Source: Pseudomonas sp. B28(2017) (GTDB taxonomy: Bacteria > Pseudomonadota > Gammaproteobacteria > Pseudomonadales > Pseudomonadaceae). Taken from it: 64,000 nucleotides of DNA. Both the position numbers and the translations under genes were made by a program. Under the pieces are notes generated by a model, which made no database searches, was not told where the DNA came from, and was given only the letters and a program-made list of their open reading frames with translations. Positions 45,664-58,418 of the stretch are shown piece by piece. The DNA is taken from contig NZ_NEJH01000005.1 in NCBI RefSeq assembly GCF_002113025.1, positions 124,001-188,000 of the forward strand. Reading direction: 5' to 3'. Numbering within the stretch: position 1 is the first letter of the stretch; each line of letters begins with the position of its first letter.

Positions 45664-48123
45664 ATGAATCAAACGCGGACTCTCGGAACGCCACGGTTGT
45701 TGGGCATCGTCTGGCCATTTATCGCCGTAGTGTTGTTTCAAGCCTTGTTGGGCGGCGTTAGCCTTTATGTACTGTCGGCGGTTCGCGGCTATGTTGCCGG
45801 CGAAAGCCTCTGGTCCAAGGGCCAGAAAGACGCCATCTATTACCTCAATCTCTACGCCGACAGCGGCGACGAAGCGATTTTTCATAAATACCAGAACGCC
45901 ATTTCCGTGCCTCAGGGTGGGCATGAGTTGCGTGTGGCGCTGGATAATCAGCCGCCGGACATCGAGGCCGCACGTGTGGCGATCCTCAAGGGCGGCAATC
46001 ATCCTGACGATGTCGCCAGCCTGATTTGGCTGTACCTCAACTTTCGTCACTTCAGTTACCTCGAAAAAGCCATCGACCTCTGGACTGTGGGTGATGCCTA
46101 TCTGGTCCAACTCGATGACGTTGCGCGGGACATGCATCAGCACATCACCTCCGGCCCGGCCTCCGGTGCGGATGTGCAACGCTGGAAGGAGCAGATTTTT
46201 GCCATCGATGACGGCGTGACGCCGGCAGCGAAGGCATTCAGCGATGCCCTGGGTGAAGGTTCGCGGGTGATTCTGCGTTTGTTGCTGGTGACGAATCTGG
46301 CCACCGCCCTGGGCCTGATTGCATTGGCCTTGATGCGCACTCACAAGCTGCTCAAGCAGCGTCATGCCTTTGCCGATGCGCTGCAACTGGAGAAGGAGCG
46401 GGCACAGATCACTCTGCAATCAATTGGCGACGGAGTGATCACCACGGACGTTTCCGGTGCGATTGCCTATATGAATCCGGCGGCCGAGGCGTTGACCCAC
46501 TGGAAGGCCGAGCAGGCGACAGGATTGCCGCTGGCGGCGCTGTTCAACCTGCTGGATGAAAATGCGCAGACCGATGGTTTCACCCTGATCGAGCATATTC
46601 TCAGCGGCCAACTCAGTGGCGGCAGTGAGCACTCCAAGCTGATTCAACGCCTGGACGGCAGCACGGTGTCGGTGACGTTGGTGGGCGCGCCAATCCGCAA
46701 TGCCGGCAAAGTCAGCGGGACGGTGCTGGTGCTGCATGACATGACCCAGGAGCGGCAATACATCGCCAATCTGTCGTGGCAGGCGACCCACGATGCCTTG
46801 ACTGGCCTCGCCAACCGCCGCGAATTCGAGTATCGCCTGGAGCAGGCGCTGCACAACCTGACCCGCTACACGGGTCGCCATGCCTTGATGTTCCTCGATC
46901 TGGATCAATTCAAACTGGTCAACGATACCTGCGGCCACGCGGCGGGCGATGAACTGTTGCGGCATATCTGTGCCTTGTTGCAATCCGGGCTGCGTGAAGG
47001 CGATACCCTGGCGCGCCTTGGCGGCGACGAGTTCGGCATCCTGCTGGAGAACTGTGCACCGGAAGCGGCGGAGAAAATTGCCGAGAGCCTGCGCCAGACT
47101 GTGCAGAATCTGCATTTTGTCTGGAAGGGCCGGCCTTTCGTCACCACTGTCAGTATCGGGCTGGTCCATGTCGCACAGAATCCGACGACGCTCGAAGCCT
47201 CGCTGCGTGCTGCCGACATGGCGTGCTACATGGCCAAGGAAAAAGGCCGGAACCGGGTCCAGGTCTATCATCCGGATGACTCGGAGTTGTCCCTGCGCTT
47301 CGGTGAAATGGCCTGGGTGCAGCGTTTGCACATGGCGCTGGAGGAGGACCGCTTTTGCCTGTATGCCCAGGAAATTGCCCCCTTGGGCCATTTCGATCAG
47401 GACGGCGGGCACATTGAAATTCTGCTGCGATTGCATGATGAAGCCGGGCGCATGATCTTGCCCGACAGTTTCATTCCAGCTGCCGAGCGCTATGGCCTGA
47501 TGAGCTCGCTTGATCGTTGGGTGGTGCAGAACGTGTTCAAGATCATTGCCCAATGCCGGGCCGGGCAAAATCATGGGCCGTTGGCCATGTGTGCGATCAA
47601 TCTGTCAGGCACGACGATCGGGGATGAGGCGTTCCTGGACTTCCTGCGCGAACAGTTTGTGACGTATTCGATTCCGCCTGAAATGATTTGTTTTGAAATT
47701 ACCGAGACCAGTGCAATTTCAAATCTTGGCAGCGCCATCCGATTCATTAATGAACTCAAAGGCTTGGGATGCCATTTTTCACTGGATGATTTTTGCGCTG
47801 GAATGTCCTCATTCGCGTACCTGAAACATTTGCCTGTAGACTTCCTGAAGATCGACGGGAGTTTCGTTAAGGATATGCTGGACGACCCGATTAACCGCGC
47901 CATGGTCGAAGTGATCAATCACATCGGCCATGTGATGGGTAAGCGCACGATTGCCGAGTTTGTCGAAACGCCCCAGATCGAGCAGGCATTGCTGGAAATC
48001 GGGGTGGATTATGCTCAAGGGTATGTGATTGAACGCCCGCATCTGTTTACCAGCGATAGCTTGCTGAGTCGTCCTGCCAGGCCTCGGCCGCTGTTGTTCA
48101 GGGCACCTGGCACGTTCCGTTGA
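45664..48123 (+). CDS. rbdA: Membrane PAS-GGDEF-EAL protein, RbdA type
   Basis: The 819-residue protein has two membrane helices (about 13-37 and 200-222) around a periplasmic sensor, then PAS (about 240-350), GGDEF (about 365-530) and EAL (about 545-800). GGDEF is intact at 453-457 with an inhibitory-site RxxD five residues before it. The EAL motif is EIL at 585-587; other catalytic residues are present in CFEITET, DDFCAGMSSF, LKIDGSF and IAEFVET. In P. aeruginosa RbdA (PA0861) is a GTP-stimulated phosphodiesterase promoting dispersal; the same gene order supports orthology. ATG 45664 follows AAGGGA; the frame is open from 45544. Confidence 0.93.
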   Translation: MNQTRTLGTPRLLGIVWPFIAVVLFQALLGGVSLYVLSAVRGYVAGESLWSKGQKDAIYYLNLYADSGDEAIFHKYQNAISVPQGGHELRVALDNQPPDIEAARVAILKGGNHPDDVASLIWLYLNFRHFSYLEKAIDLWTVGDAYLVQLDDVARDMHQHITSGPASGADVQRWKEQIFAIDDGVTPAAKAFSDALGEGSRVILRLLLVTNLATALGLIALALMRTHKLLKQRHAFADALQLEKERAQITLQSIGDGVITTDVSGAIAYMNPAAEALTHWKAEQATGLPLAALFNLLDENAQTDGFTLIEHILSGQLSGGSEHSKLIQRLDGSTVSVTLVGAPIRNAGKVSGTVLVLHDMTQERQYIANLSWQATHDALTGLANRREFEYRLEQALHNLTRYTGRHALMFLDLDQFKLVNDTCGHAAGDELLRHICALLQSGLREGDTLARLGGDEFGILLENCAPEAAEKIAESLRQTVQNLHFVWKGRPFVTTVSIGLVHVAQNPTTLEASLRAADMACYMAKEKGRNRVQVYHPDDSELSLRFGEMAWVQRLHMALEEDRFCLYAQEIAPLGHFDQDGGHIEILLRLHDEAGRMILPDSFIPAAERYGLMSSLDRWVVQNVFKIIAQCRAGQNHGPLAMCAINLSGTTIGDEAFLDFLREQFVTYSIPPEMICFEITETSAISNLGSAIRFINELKGLGCHFSLDDFCAGMSSFAYLKHLPVDFLKIDGSFVKDMLDDPINRAMVEVINHIGHVMGKRTIAEFVETPQIEQALLEIGVDYAQGYVIERPHLFTSDSLLSRPARPRPLLFRAPGTFR

Positions 48124-48166
48124 AATTCCTGCCGGTCTTATAATCACAATCAAAAGGAGCTCGACA

Positions 48167-48961
48167 GTGATCGACACATTCAACCGAACCGGACCGCTCA
48201 TGGAAGCTGCAAGTTACCCTGCCTGGGCCCAGCGCCTGATCCAGGATTGCAGCGAGAGCAAGCGCCGGGTTGTCGAACACGAACTGTACCAACGCATGCG
48301 AGACAACAGACTCAGTGCGAAGACCATGCGCCAGTACCTGATCGGTGGCTGGCCGGTGGTCGAACAGTTTGCGTTGTATATGGCACAAAACCTGACCAAG
48401 ACCCGCTTTGCCCGTCATCCCGGCGAAGACATGGCCCGTCGCTGGCTGATGCGTAATATCCGCGTCGAATTGAACCACGCCGATTATTGGGTGCACTGGA
48501 GTCGCGCGCATGGTGTCAGCCTGGAAGACCTGCAGGCACAGCAGGTTGCGCCGGAGCTTCATGCCTTGAGCCATTGGTGTTGGCACACCAGTTCAGCCGA
48601 CTCGCTGATCGTCGCGATTGCTGCCACCAACTACGCCATCGAAGGGGCGACCGGGGAATGGTCGGCGCTCGTTTGTTCCAACGGTATCTACGCCGCCTCG
48701 TTCCCCGAGGAAGATCGCAAGCGGGCGATGAAGTGGCTGAAGATGCATGCCCAGTACGACGATGCCCATCCATGGGAAGCCCTGGAAATCATCTGCACCC
48801 TGGCGGGCACCAACCCGAGCAAATCCCTGCAGGTGGAGTTACGCCAGGCTGTTTGCAAGAGTTACGACTATATGTACCTGTTTCTTGAGCGTTGCATGCA
48901 GTTGGAGCACGCAGAGAGGGCGCCAGTCGTTCGTGAACGGATGGCACTGGTCGAAGGCTGA
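48167..48961 (+). CDS. TenA/PqqC-like heme-oxygenase-fold protein
   Basis: The 264-residue all-helical protein belongs to the TenA/PqqC/iron-containing redox enzyme superfamily. Relevant stretches are YLIGGWPVVEQFALYMAQNL, NIRVELNHADYWVHW and the later YAIEGATGEWSALV, with Glu/His positions that can bind metal or a thiamine-like ligand. It starts with GTG 48167, eight bases after AAAAGGAG. It lies 43 bases after rbdA on the same strand with no terminator. It is neither a typical thiaminase II TenA nor PqqC (no pqq genes nearby), so the reaction is unknown. Confidence 0.85.
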   Translation: MIDTFNRTGPLMEAASYPAWAQRLIQDCSESKRRVVEHELYQRMRDNRLSAKTMRQYLIGGWPVVEQFALYMAQNLTKTRFARHPGEDMARRWLMRNIRVELNHADYWVHWSRAHGVSLEDLQAQQVAPELHALSHWCWHTSSADSLIVAIAATNYAIEGATGEWSALVCSNGIYAASFPEEDRKRAMKWLKMHAQYDDAHPWEALEIICTLAGTNPSKSLQVELRQAVCKSYDYMYLFLERCMQLEHAERAPVVRERMALVEG

Positions 48962-48984
48962 TTCAATCGCTGCTTGAAAAACAA

Positions 48985-49075
48985 CTGTGGGAGCGAGCCT
49001 GCTCGCGAATACGGACTGTCAGTCAACATCATCGTTGAAGGTCAGATCCCATTCGCGAGCAGGTTCGCTCCCACA
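48985..49075. repeat. REP doublet (REPIN)
   Basis: CTGTGGGAGCGAGCCTGCTC and ATTCGCGAGCAGGTTCGCTC are inverted copies with a 40-base spacer, between the convergent ends of the TenA-like gene and the GGDEF gene. Confidence 0.85.
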
Positions 49076-49099
49076 TTGTCTTGTGCCGTGGCTAATGGC

Positions 49100-50026
49100 T
49101 CAGCCTGCCATCTCCAGCCGGTTACGACCTTCGCGCTTGGCCACATACAGCGCGCTGTCTGCCCGTCGCAACAGGCTTTCGGCAGACTCGCCGGGCAACA
49201 GGGTCGAACAGCCGAGGCTGACCGTCAGCAAGATCGTATGAGCATCGGCCAGGTATTCTTCAGACTGTACTGCAAACCGGAGGCGTTCACCGACCATGGC
49301 CGCGGCCTCACGGCTGGTGTTCGACAGCAGGATCAGGAACTCTTCACCGCCATAACGAAAGACCATGTCCACGTTGCGCAGTTGGTGTTTGATCGAGGCA
49401 GCGACCGCCTTGAGCACGTCATCGCCAGTGCTGTGGCCATGGATGTCATTGACTTGCTTGAAATGATCGATGTCCAGCATCAGCACCGACAACGGTTGCA
49501 GATGGCGCCGGGAAAGCTCGATTTCCCTTTGCAGCGTCTGGTCCATGGCGATGCGGTTACCGGTACCCGTCAACGGGTCACGCAGTGCGCTTTGAGTGGC
49601 GGTACGGTAAAGCAGTGCGTTGCGCATCGGGAAAAGCAGCGCGGCCAGCAGTGATTCGAGATGGCTCTGTTCCTGTTCGCTGAAACGCTGATTGCGGCGA
49701 AAAACCAGCTCGCCCAGGTGCTCGCCTTCGTGGCTGAGGCTGTAACTGATGGAATGGTGGCCGCGCTGGCCAAACTCCAGGCGCAGGTCGCTGCTCTTGT
49801 GTTGGTAGTTCAAGGCGTCCAGCGGCACCAATCGTTGAATCTCGCGATAGAACGTTCCGAGAATGCGTTGCGGCTCCAGACTGGTTTGCAGCAGAAGGCT
49901 CAGTTGCTGGCGCATTTGCGCAAGACTGACAGGCCTTTCCAGAAGAGGCGGCTGCTGACCAAAGCCCAGGCGCTGCAATTTGGCGCTATCGAAGTCAATT
50001 GCGTTGGTCTGGGAAGGTGGTTTCAT
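49100..50026 (-). CDS. Diguanylate cyclase with N-terminal GAF-like sensor region
   Basis: From ATG 50026 (MKPPSQTNAIDFDSAKLQRL) the protein has 308 residues. The first 130 resemble a GAF domain (LGTFYREIQRLVPLDALNYQ). The GGDEF domain (about 145-305) has DPLTGTGNRIAMDQ, LMLDIDHFKQVND and an intact active site RYGGEEFLILL with an RxxD inhibitory site (RNVD) five residues before it. It should make c-di-GMP and be product-inhibited. It is cytoplasmic, with no membrane segments. Upstream start codons to 50173 are open but look non-coding. Confidence 0.93.
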   Translation of the reverse strand: MKPPSQTNAIDFDSAKLQRLGFGQQPPLLERPVSLAQMRQQLSLLLQTSLEPQRILGTFYREIQRLVPLDALNYQHKSSDLRLEFGQRGHHSISYSLSHEGEHLGELVFRRNQRFSEQEQSHLESLLAALLFPMRNALLYRTATQSALRDPLTGTGNRIAMDQTLQREIELSRRHLQPLSVLMLDIDHFKQVNDIHGHSTGDDVLKAVAASIKHQLRNVDMVFRYGGEEFLILLSNTSREAAAMVGERLRFAVQSEEYLADAHTILLTVSLGCSTLLPGESAESLLRRADSALYVAKREGRNRLEMAG

Positions 50027-50404
50027 AAGGCGTGCGCCCCTAAGCAGTAAGGCTGTCTTACAAGCAGGGTGAGAGCGGCTTAGGGCTGCGCGTCGTACTG
50101 GTCCGTCAGTCCCGTAGGACATTTCGTACAAGTTTAATCCGCTTTGTAGAAGATGAGTAACTTCTGAGCTCAAGCTTCACCCCCGTCTGCTTTCACATTG
50201 CGTGTTTGAGCAAACTTAGAGCGAAAGTCGTGCCATTCGGTTCATCCGAATAAAAGATGTGTTAAATCAATTGGTTGTTTTTCATTTATCACCTGCAGGG
50301 CGTTGCATGTGACGTTTGTTTGACAGGTGTCTGGTCTGAATTCGAGAGCCTTTGAGTACCGCGGCGGGAAGCCGGCGCGGCAGCAAAAAAGCGACGTACG
50401 GTCG
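50027..50404. other. Gap between the GGDEF gene and the SDR gene
   Basis: This 378-base region holds the GGDEF gene promoter on its left. CGACCGTACGTCGCTTTTTT (minus strand, ending near 50385) is a weak hairpin with a T-run that could end the SDR operon. The part at 50200-50320 is AT-rich. No gene or known RNA was recognised. Confidence 0.4.
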
Positions 50405-51145
50405 TTACTGGGCGTTGAACGCCTGGCCATTGACACCGGTGCTGTCCGGGCCCATCAGGTAAAGGTAGACCGGCATGATCTCCTCGGGCGTCGGGTTGTT
50501 CAGTGGGTTTTCTCCCGGGTAGGCCTGGGCGCGCATGCTGGTGCGGGTAGCGCCCGGGTTGATGCTGTTGGAGCGTACCGGGGCCACGGTATCGACTTCG
50601 TCAGCCAGGGTTTGCATCAGGCCTTCAGTGGCGAATTTGGATACGCCGTAAGCGCCCCAATACGCACGTCCCTTGCGGCCGACGCTACTGGAAGTGAACA
50701 CCACCGAGGCATCCTGCGACAGCTTGAGCAGCGGAAGCAGCGTGCTGGTGAGCATGAACATGGCGTTGACGTTGACTTGCATGACTCGCATGAAGTTTTC
50801 GCCAGAAAGCTGCTCGATCGGCGTGCGCGGGCCGATGATCGAAGCGTTGTGCAACAAGCCATCGAGATGGCCGAATTCGCTTTCGATCATCGCTGCCAGC
50901 TCATCGTATTGATGGGGCAGGGCGGTTTCGAGGTTGAACGGAATTACCGCCGGTTGTGGATGGCCGGCGGCTTCGATTTCGTCGTAGACCTGGGTCAGGT
51001 TGGCTTCGGTCTTGCCCAGCAGCAGCACGGTTGCGCCGTGGGCTGCGTAGGTTTTTGCTGCAGCGGCACCGATGCCGCGACCGGCGCCGGTGACGAGAAT
51101 GACCCGATCCTTGAGCAGTTCGGGGCGGGCGGAATAATCAAACAT
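50405..51145 (-). CDS. yciK: Short-chain dehydrogenase/reductase, YciK type
   Basis: The 246-residue SDR has the cofactor motif VTGAGRGIGAAAAKTYAAHG, the structural motif LLHNASIIGP, and the catalytic YGVSK with the upstream serine in VVFTSSSVGRKG. The start MFDYSARPELLKDRVILVTG is typical of YciK. It is the last gene of the mtaD-ubiG-mupP-yciK set, as PA3173 in P. aeruginosa. The natural substrate of YciK is not established. Confidence 0.92.
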   Translation of the reverse strand: MFDYSARPELLKDRVILVTGAGRGIGAAAAKTYAAHGATVLLLGKTEANLTQVYDEIEAAGHPQPAVIPFNLETALPHQYDELAAMIESEFGHLDGLLHNASIIGPRTPIEQLSGENFMRVMQVNVNAMFMLTSTLLPLLKLSQDASVVFTSSSVGRKGRAYWGAYGVSKFATEGLMQTLADEVDTVAPVRSNSINPGATRTSMRAQAYPGENPLNNPTPEEIMPVYLYLMGPDSTGVNGQAFNAQ

Positions 51146-51185
51146 AAAAAACCTCTACAAAAATTCTTCAGGTCAAGCGCTATCC

Positions 51186-51303
51186 CTGTAGGAGCGAGCT
51201 TGCTCCGGGCGGCGTTCCGACGATGGGCGTAAACGATGGCGCGACAAGTCTGGCACCCCGTGGCGCTCTCAGGTTCTTCGCGAGCAGGCTCGTTCCCACA
51301 AGG
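51186..51303. repeat. REP doublet (REPIN) between mupP and yciK
   Basis: CTGTAGGAGCGAGCTTGCTC on the left and TTCGCGAGCAGGCTCGTTCC on the right are inverted but less alike than other pairs, and the spacer is longer (about 75 bases). Confidence 0.75.
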
Positions 51304-51321
51304 GTCGGTCTCGGCAAAAAC

Positions 51322-51993
51322 TCAGCAACTGCAGAGTGCGCTGTCCAAAACCTTGCGCAACTCCAGCGGATGATCGACCACCACATCCGCACCCCAATGC
51401 CGCGGATTATCATCCGGGTGGATATAGCCGAAGGTCACGGCTGCGGTCCTGGTGCCGGCATCACGGCCCGACTCGATGTCGCGCAGGTCATCACCGACGA
51501 ACAACACACTGGCCGGATCGAGGTCGAGCATCTTGCATGCCAGGATCAACGGCTCCGGGTCTGGCTTGCTGTTCTTCACGTGATCCGGGCAGATCAGCAG
51601 CGCCGACCGCTCGGCCAGCCCCAGCTGTTGCATGATCGGTTCGGCGAAACGCAGTGGCTTGTTGGTGACTACGCCCCAGATCAGGTTGGATTTTTCGATG
51701 TCGGCGAGCAATTCAGGCATGCCGTCGAACAGCTTGCTGTGAACGGCGCAACCCACGAGGTAGCGCTCCAGGAACTCCTGGCGCAGTTCCTCGAAACCCG
51801 GCGATTCCGGGTCCATGGCGAAGGTCACTGCGACCATTGCCCTGGCACCACCGGAAATCTCGTCGCGGATGTGCTTGTCGTTCATCGGTGGCAAGCCGCG
51901 GTCGGCACGCATCGCCTGACAGATCGCAATGAAGTCCGGCGCGGTGTCGAGCAGAGTGCCGTCCATGTCGAAAAGAACTGCTCTGATAGGCAT
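51322..51993 (-). CDS. mupP: N-acetylmuramic acid 6-phosphate phosphatase MupP
   Basis: The 223-residue HAD hydrolase (phosphoglycolate phosphatase-like) has the nucleophile motif [10 protein letters not shown], motif II TNKP, motif III lysine in KNSKPDPEP and motif [13 protein letters not shown]. The pseudomonad protein at this position (PA3172) dephosphorylates MurNAc-6-P in the anabolic cell-wall recycling route with AmgK and MurU, bypassing de novo UDP-MurNAc synthesis. It starts four bases after ubiG. Without the context it would be called Gph. Confidence 0.88.
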   Translation of the reverse strand: MPIRAVLFDMDGTLLDTAPDFIAICQAMRADRGLPPMNDKHIRDEISGGARAMVAVTFAMDPESPGFEELRQEFLERYLVGCAVHSKLFDGMPELLADIEKSNLIWGVVTNKPLRFAEPIMQQLGLAERSALLICPDHVKNSKPDPEPLILACKMLDLDPASVLFVGDDLRDIESGRDAGTRTAAVTFGYIHPDDNPRHWGADVVVDHPLELRKVLDSALCSC

Positions 51994-51997
51994 CGGC

Positions 51998-52696
51998 TTA
52001 CTCCTCGCGCAGGGTCTGGATCATGTAGTTGACGTCCACGTCGGAGGCCAGCTTGTAGTGCTTGGTCAGCGGGTTGTAGGTCAGGCCGATGATGTCCTTG
52101 ACGGTCAGGCCGGCCATGCGGCTCCAGGCGCCGAGTTCGGAAGGGCGGATGAATTTCTTGAAGTCGTGGGTGCCGCGCGGCAGCAACTTCATGATGTATT
52201 CGGCGCCGACGATGGCGAACAGGTACGCCTTCGGATTGCGGTTGATGGTGGAGAAGAACACCTGGCCGCCGGGCTTGACCATGCGGAAGCAGGCGCGGAT
52301 GACCGACGACGGATCCGGCACGTGTTCGAGCATTTCCAGGCAAGTGACTACGTCGAATTGCTCGGGCATTTCCTCGGCCAGGGCTTCGGCGGTGATCTGC
52401 CGGTATTCGACGTTGACGCCCGACTCCAGCTGATGCAACTGGGCAACCGCCAGCGGCGCTTCACCCATGTCGATCCCCATGACGGTCGCGCCGCGCTGGG
52501 CCATGGCTTCGCTGAGGATGCCGCCGCCGCAACCGATGTCGAGGACCTTTTTACCGGCCAGATTGACCCGCTCGTCAATCCAGTTGACTCGCAGCGGATT
52601 GATGTCGTGCAGCGGTTTGAATTCGCTTTCGCGGTCCCACCAGCGATGGGCCAGGGCTTCGAATTTGGCGATTTCGGCGTAGTCGACGTTGCTCAT
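51998..52696 (-). CDS. ubiG: Ubiquinone biosynthesis O-methyltransferase
   Basis: The 232-residue SAM-dependent enzyme carries out both O-methylations in ubiquinone synthesis. It starts [20 protein letters not shown]; motif I is [16 protein letters not shown], followed by [12 protein letters not shown] and [13 protein letters not shown]. The C-terminal part has [18 protein letters not shown]. It lies 58 bases after mtaD and four before mupP on the minus strand. Confidence 0.97.
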   Translation of the reverse strand: MSNVDYAEIAKFEALAHRWWDRESEFKPLHDINPLRVNWIDERVNLAGKKVLDIGCGGGILSEAMAQRGATVMGIDMGEAPLAVAQLHQLESGVNVEYRQITAEALAEEMPEQFDVVTCLEMLEHVPDPSSVIRACFRMVKPGGQVFFSTINRNPKAYLFAIVGAEYIMKLLPRGTHDFKKFIRPSELGAWSRMAGLTVKDIIGLTYNPLTKHYKLASDVDVNYMIQTLREE

Positions 52697-52754
52697 GGTT
52701 TAAGTCCTCTGAAACTTGAAAAATCCTGTTGCCCCGGATTGCGCTCCAGGGGGC

Positions 52755-54089
52755 TTACGATTCGGTACGGCCGCTGATGCGCTGGCCCCAGGCCTTCGCA
52801 ACAGTGCCTAGCTGTTGTTCATCAAGGCGTGTCAGGCGACGGTCGTCGAGCAACTGCTTGCCGGCAACCCAAAGATGTTTCACACAGTCGCGGCCGGAGG
52901 CGTATATAAGCTGCGAAACCGGGTCGTAGACTGGTTGCTGGGCCAGGCCGGAGAGGTCGAAAGCCACCATGTCCGCCGCCTTGCCGATTTCCAGCGAGCC
53001 GACCTGGGCTTCGATACCCAGTGCCCGGGCGCCGTTGAGGGTGGCCATGCGCAAGGCGCGATGAGCATCCAGTGCGGTGGCCGAGCCGGCGACAGCCTTG
53101 GCCAGCAGGGCTGCGGTGCGGGTTTCGCCGAGCAGGTCCAGGTCATTGTTGCTCGCCGCGCCATCGGTGCCGACCGCGACATTGACCCCGGCCTGCCACA
53201 AACGCTCGACCGGGCAGAATCCGCTGGCCAGCTTCAGGTTCGATTCCGGGCAATGAATCACATTGCTGTTGCTTTCTACCAGCAGTGCCAGGTCTTCATC
53301 GCTGATCTGGGTCATGTGAACCGCCTGGAAACGCGGCCCCAGCAGGCCCAGGCGCGCCAGGCGGGCGAGTGGGCGTTCACCGCGCTGCTCGACCGATTGC
53401 TGCACTTCGAAAGCGGTTTCATGCACATGCATGTGGATCGAAGCGTCCAGTTCTTCGGCGATCACCCGGATTTTTTCCAGGTTTTCGTCGCCTACGGTGT
53501 AGGGGGCATGGGGGCCGAAGGTGATCTTGATGCGCTCGTGGTGCTTGAGATCGCCAAACAGCTCAACGCCCTGACGAATGGCTTCGTCCGCTGTACCGGC
53601 GCCTGGAATAGGGAAATCGAGGATCGGAATCGCGATCTGCGCGCGAATGCCGCTGTTGTGCACGCGCTCGCTGGCAACCTTCGGGAAGAAGTACATGTCA
53701 GAGAAACAGGTGATGCCACCTTTGATTTGCTCGGCGATGGCCAGATCCGTACCGTCGTGCACGAAATCCTCGTCGACCCACTTGGCTTCGGCGGGCCAGA
53801 TGTGGTTTTCCAGCCAGGTCATCAATGGCAGGTCGTCGGCCAGGCCACGGAACAGCGTCATCGCCGCGTGCCCGTGGGCATTGATCAGGCCGGGGCTGAG
53901 CAACATGTCAGGCAATTCGCGGATTTCGGTTGAGTTAAGCTTCAGGGCGGCGGAACGTGGGCCGATAAACACGATGCGTCCATCACGGATGCCCACGCCA
54001 TGTTCTTTGAGGACAACACCAGCGGGTTCGACGGGTACCAGCCAGGTCGGCAGCAATAACAGGTCGAGCGCAGCGGCAGTGTTCGGCAT
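52755..54089 (-). CDS. mtaD: 5'-methylthioadenosine / S-adenosylhomocysteine deaminase
   Basis: The 444-residue amidohydrolase has metal ligands in [20 protein letters not shown] and the terminal [16 protein letters not shown]; the [10 protein letters not shown] segment lies between. The family also holds TRZ/ATZ hydrolases. In P. aeruginosa the enzyme at this locus (PA3170) deaminates MTA to methylthioinosine, which leads to the MtnA substrate via a phosphorylase, so the divergent mtnA 108 bases away fits. I chose ATG 54089; the frame stays open to 55271 but that part is antisense to mtnA. Confidence 0.93.
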   Translation of the reverse strand: MPNTAAALDLLLLPTWLVPVEPAGVVLKEHGVGIRDGRIVFIGPRSAALKLNSTEIRELPDMLLSPGLINAHGHAAMTLFRGLADDLPLMTWLENHIWPAEAKWVDEDFVHDGTDLAIAEQIKGGITCFSDMYFFPKVASERVHNSGIRAQIAIPILDFPIPGAGTADEAIRQGVELFGDLKHHERIKITFGPHAPYTVGDENLEKIRVIAEELDASIHMHVHETAFEVQQSVEQRGERPLARLARLGLLGPRFQAVHMTQISDEDLALLVESNSNVIHCPESNLKLASGFCPVERLWQAGVNVAVGTDGAASNNDLDLLGETRTAALLAKAVAGSATALDAHRALRMATLNGARALGIEAQVGSLEIGKAADMVAFDLSGLAQQPVYDPVSQLIYASGRDCVKHLWVAGKQLLDDRRLTRLDEQQLGTVAKAWGQRISGRTES

Positions 54090-54158
54090 CGAGGGTCGGT
54101 TCCAGTGCTTTTGTAAAGGATGGCGAAGTATACCCGAGCGTCTTCGCGGGGGGATCGC

Positions 54159-54164
54159 TATAAT
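54159..54164 (+). promoter_or_regulatory. Candidate -10 box for mtnA
   Basis: A perfect TATAAT lies 34 bases before the mtnA start in the divergent mtaD-mtnA gap. A matching -35 box is not clear. Confidence 0.5.
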
Positions 54165-54197
54165 CGACGGCTTTTGTTCATGAGTGCGGGGTGAGGG

Positions 54198-55274
54198 ATG
54201 CGCGATCGACTGTTGGCTGCGGAAAAGGTAAAGGCCATCGATTGGCGTGGTGGCGCTCTCCATCTGCTGGATCAGCGTATTTTGCCGTTCGAGGAAACCT
54301 GGATCGCCTACACCAGTGCAGCTGGTGTGGCCGAGGCCATTCGCTCGATGGTGGTGCGTGGCGCGCCGGCCATCGGCATTAGCGCCGCTTATGGCATCGT
54401 GCTCGCGGCCCGTGCCCGGATTGCCGAAGGTGGCGACTGGTACGCGGCGCTGGAAGAGGATTTTGCGCTGCTGGCCGATTCCCGTCCCACTGCGGTCAAC
54501 CTGTTCTGGGCGCTGAGTCGCATGCACGATCGGCTCGATCGCCTGAAAGACAATGCCGATCCGCTGGAGGCGCTGGAGGCCGAGGCCATCGCCATTCACG
54601 AAAGTGATCGCGAAGCCAACCTGACCATGGCGCAACTGGGTGTCGACCTGATCCGCAAGCATCAGGGCAACGCCCAGGCGATCCTGACCCACTGCAACAC
54701 GGGTGCGCTGGCTACGGGTGGCTTCGGCACGGCGCTGGGGGTGATTCGCGGTGCATTCATCGAGGGCATGGTCGAACAGGTCTATGTCGACGAAACCCGC
54801 CCATGGCTGCAGGGCTCGCGGCTGACCGCGTGGGAACTGGCCAATGAAGGCATTCCCGTGACCCTCAATGTCGATTCCGCCGCGGCGCATATCATGAAGA
54901 CCAAGGGCCCTACCTGGGTCATCGTCGGCGCTGACCGGATCACCGCCAATGGCGACGTGGCCAACAAGATCGGCACCTATCAACTGGCCGTCAACGCCAT
55001 GCACCACGGCGTACGCTTCATGGTTGTGGCGCCGAGTTCGACCATCGACATGAACCTGGCCAGCGGTGATGACATTCCGATTGAGGAACGTGATGGTCGC
55101 GAGTTGCTGGAGGTCGGTGGCAAGCGGGTGGGCGCGGATGTCGAAGCGTTCAATCCGGTGTTCGACGTGACGCCGGCGGACCTGATCGATGCGATCGTCA
55201 CCGAGAAAGGCATCGTCGAGCGCCCGGATACGGCGAAAATGGCGCAGTTGATGTGCCGTAAGCGCCTGCATTAA
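54198..55274 (+). CDS. mtnA: S-methyl-5-thioribose-1-phosphate isomerase
   Basis: The 358-residue enzyme converts methylthioribose-1-P to methylthioribulose-1-P in methionine salvage. Markers are [16 protein letters not shown], the catalytic cysteine in [18 protein letters not shown] and the catalytic aspartate in [19 protein letters not shown]. It starts at ATG 54198 ([16 protein letters not shown]) with GGTGAGGG directly before it. It is divergent from mtaD and precedes gyrA as in P. aeruginosa (PA3169-PA3168). Confidence 0.97.
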   Translation: MRDRLLAAEKVKAIDWRGGALHLLDQRILPFEETWIAYTSAAGVAEAIRSMVVRGAPAIGISAAYGIVLAARARIAEGGDWYAALEEDFALLADSRPTAVNLFWALSRMHDRLDRLKDNADPLEALEAEAIAIHESDREANLTMAQLGVDLIRKHQGNAQAILTHCNTGALATGGFGTALGVIRGAFIEGMVEQVYVDETRPWLQGSRLTAWELANEGIPVTLNVDSAAAHIMKTKGPTWVIVGADRITANGDVANKIGTYQLAVNAMHHGVRFMVVAPSSTIDMNLASGDDIPIEERDGRELLEVGGKRVGADVEAFNPVFDVTPADLIDAIVTEKGIVERPDTAKMAQLMCRKRLH

Positions 55275-55300
55275 TGATATCTGGCGTTTGACAAGGTGCC

Positions 55301-55375
55301 TTCGCGAGCGGGCTCGCTCCCACAGGGGATTTGTTTACGACGCAAATCCATTGTGGGGGCGAGCCTGCTCGCGAA
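55301..55375. repeat. REP doublet (REPIN) between mtnA and gyrA
   Basis: TTCGCGAGCGGGCTCGCTCC and TGTGGGGGCGAGCCTGCTCG are inverted copies with a 26-base spacer. The remainder of the 419-base gap, from 55376 to 55693, carries the gyrA promoter region and leader; TGTGATAACAT near 55525 is an extended -10-like box. Confidence 0.85.
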
Positions 55376-55693
55376 GAGGCCATCAAAGCCGACAAAACAG
55401 CCCGAATCAGTCACGAATTCTTCATTCAACACAGCTCTAAGCCCCTGTCGTCCCCTTCAAGCCTGTCATCGGTCAACTAACTACTCTCCATGCGCATCTA
55501 GGGGATAGGTGCGTGGCGGCTCTTGTGATAACATCCGGCGGTTTCCAGGGTTGCCCGAAGTGGCGACCCGTACTGCGCAGATCCATGGCATAACTCGTTG
55601 ATTTGTCGTAAGCCGGTGCATGGCAATCAGCCTGTATCGGCGAGCTTCGTTGGTCCTGACGAAGTTTCACCAGAAAAAGGAATCAGGCTTCTC

Positions 55694-58348
<2,655 letters not shown>

Positions 58349-58356
58349 GTGGATAT

Positions 58357-58391
58357 GAGGGGGGCGGATGAAAATTCGCCCCCTCGTTGTT
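58357..58391 (+). terminator. Terminator of gyrA
   Basis: GAGGGGGGCG pairs with CGCCCCCTC around a short A/T loop, followed by GTTGTTTGT. The T-run is imperfect. Confidence 0.75.
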
Positions 58392-58418
58392 TGTCCCTTT
58401 GGAAATACTGAAATCCCA

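Noticed and set aside
54090-55271. N-terminal extension of the mtaD frame to 838 codons
   Set aside because: The extra part lies antisense to the well-supported mtnA gene; the MtaD homology starts at the ATG at 54089.
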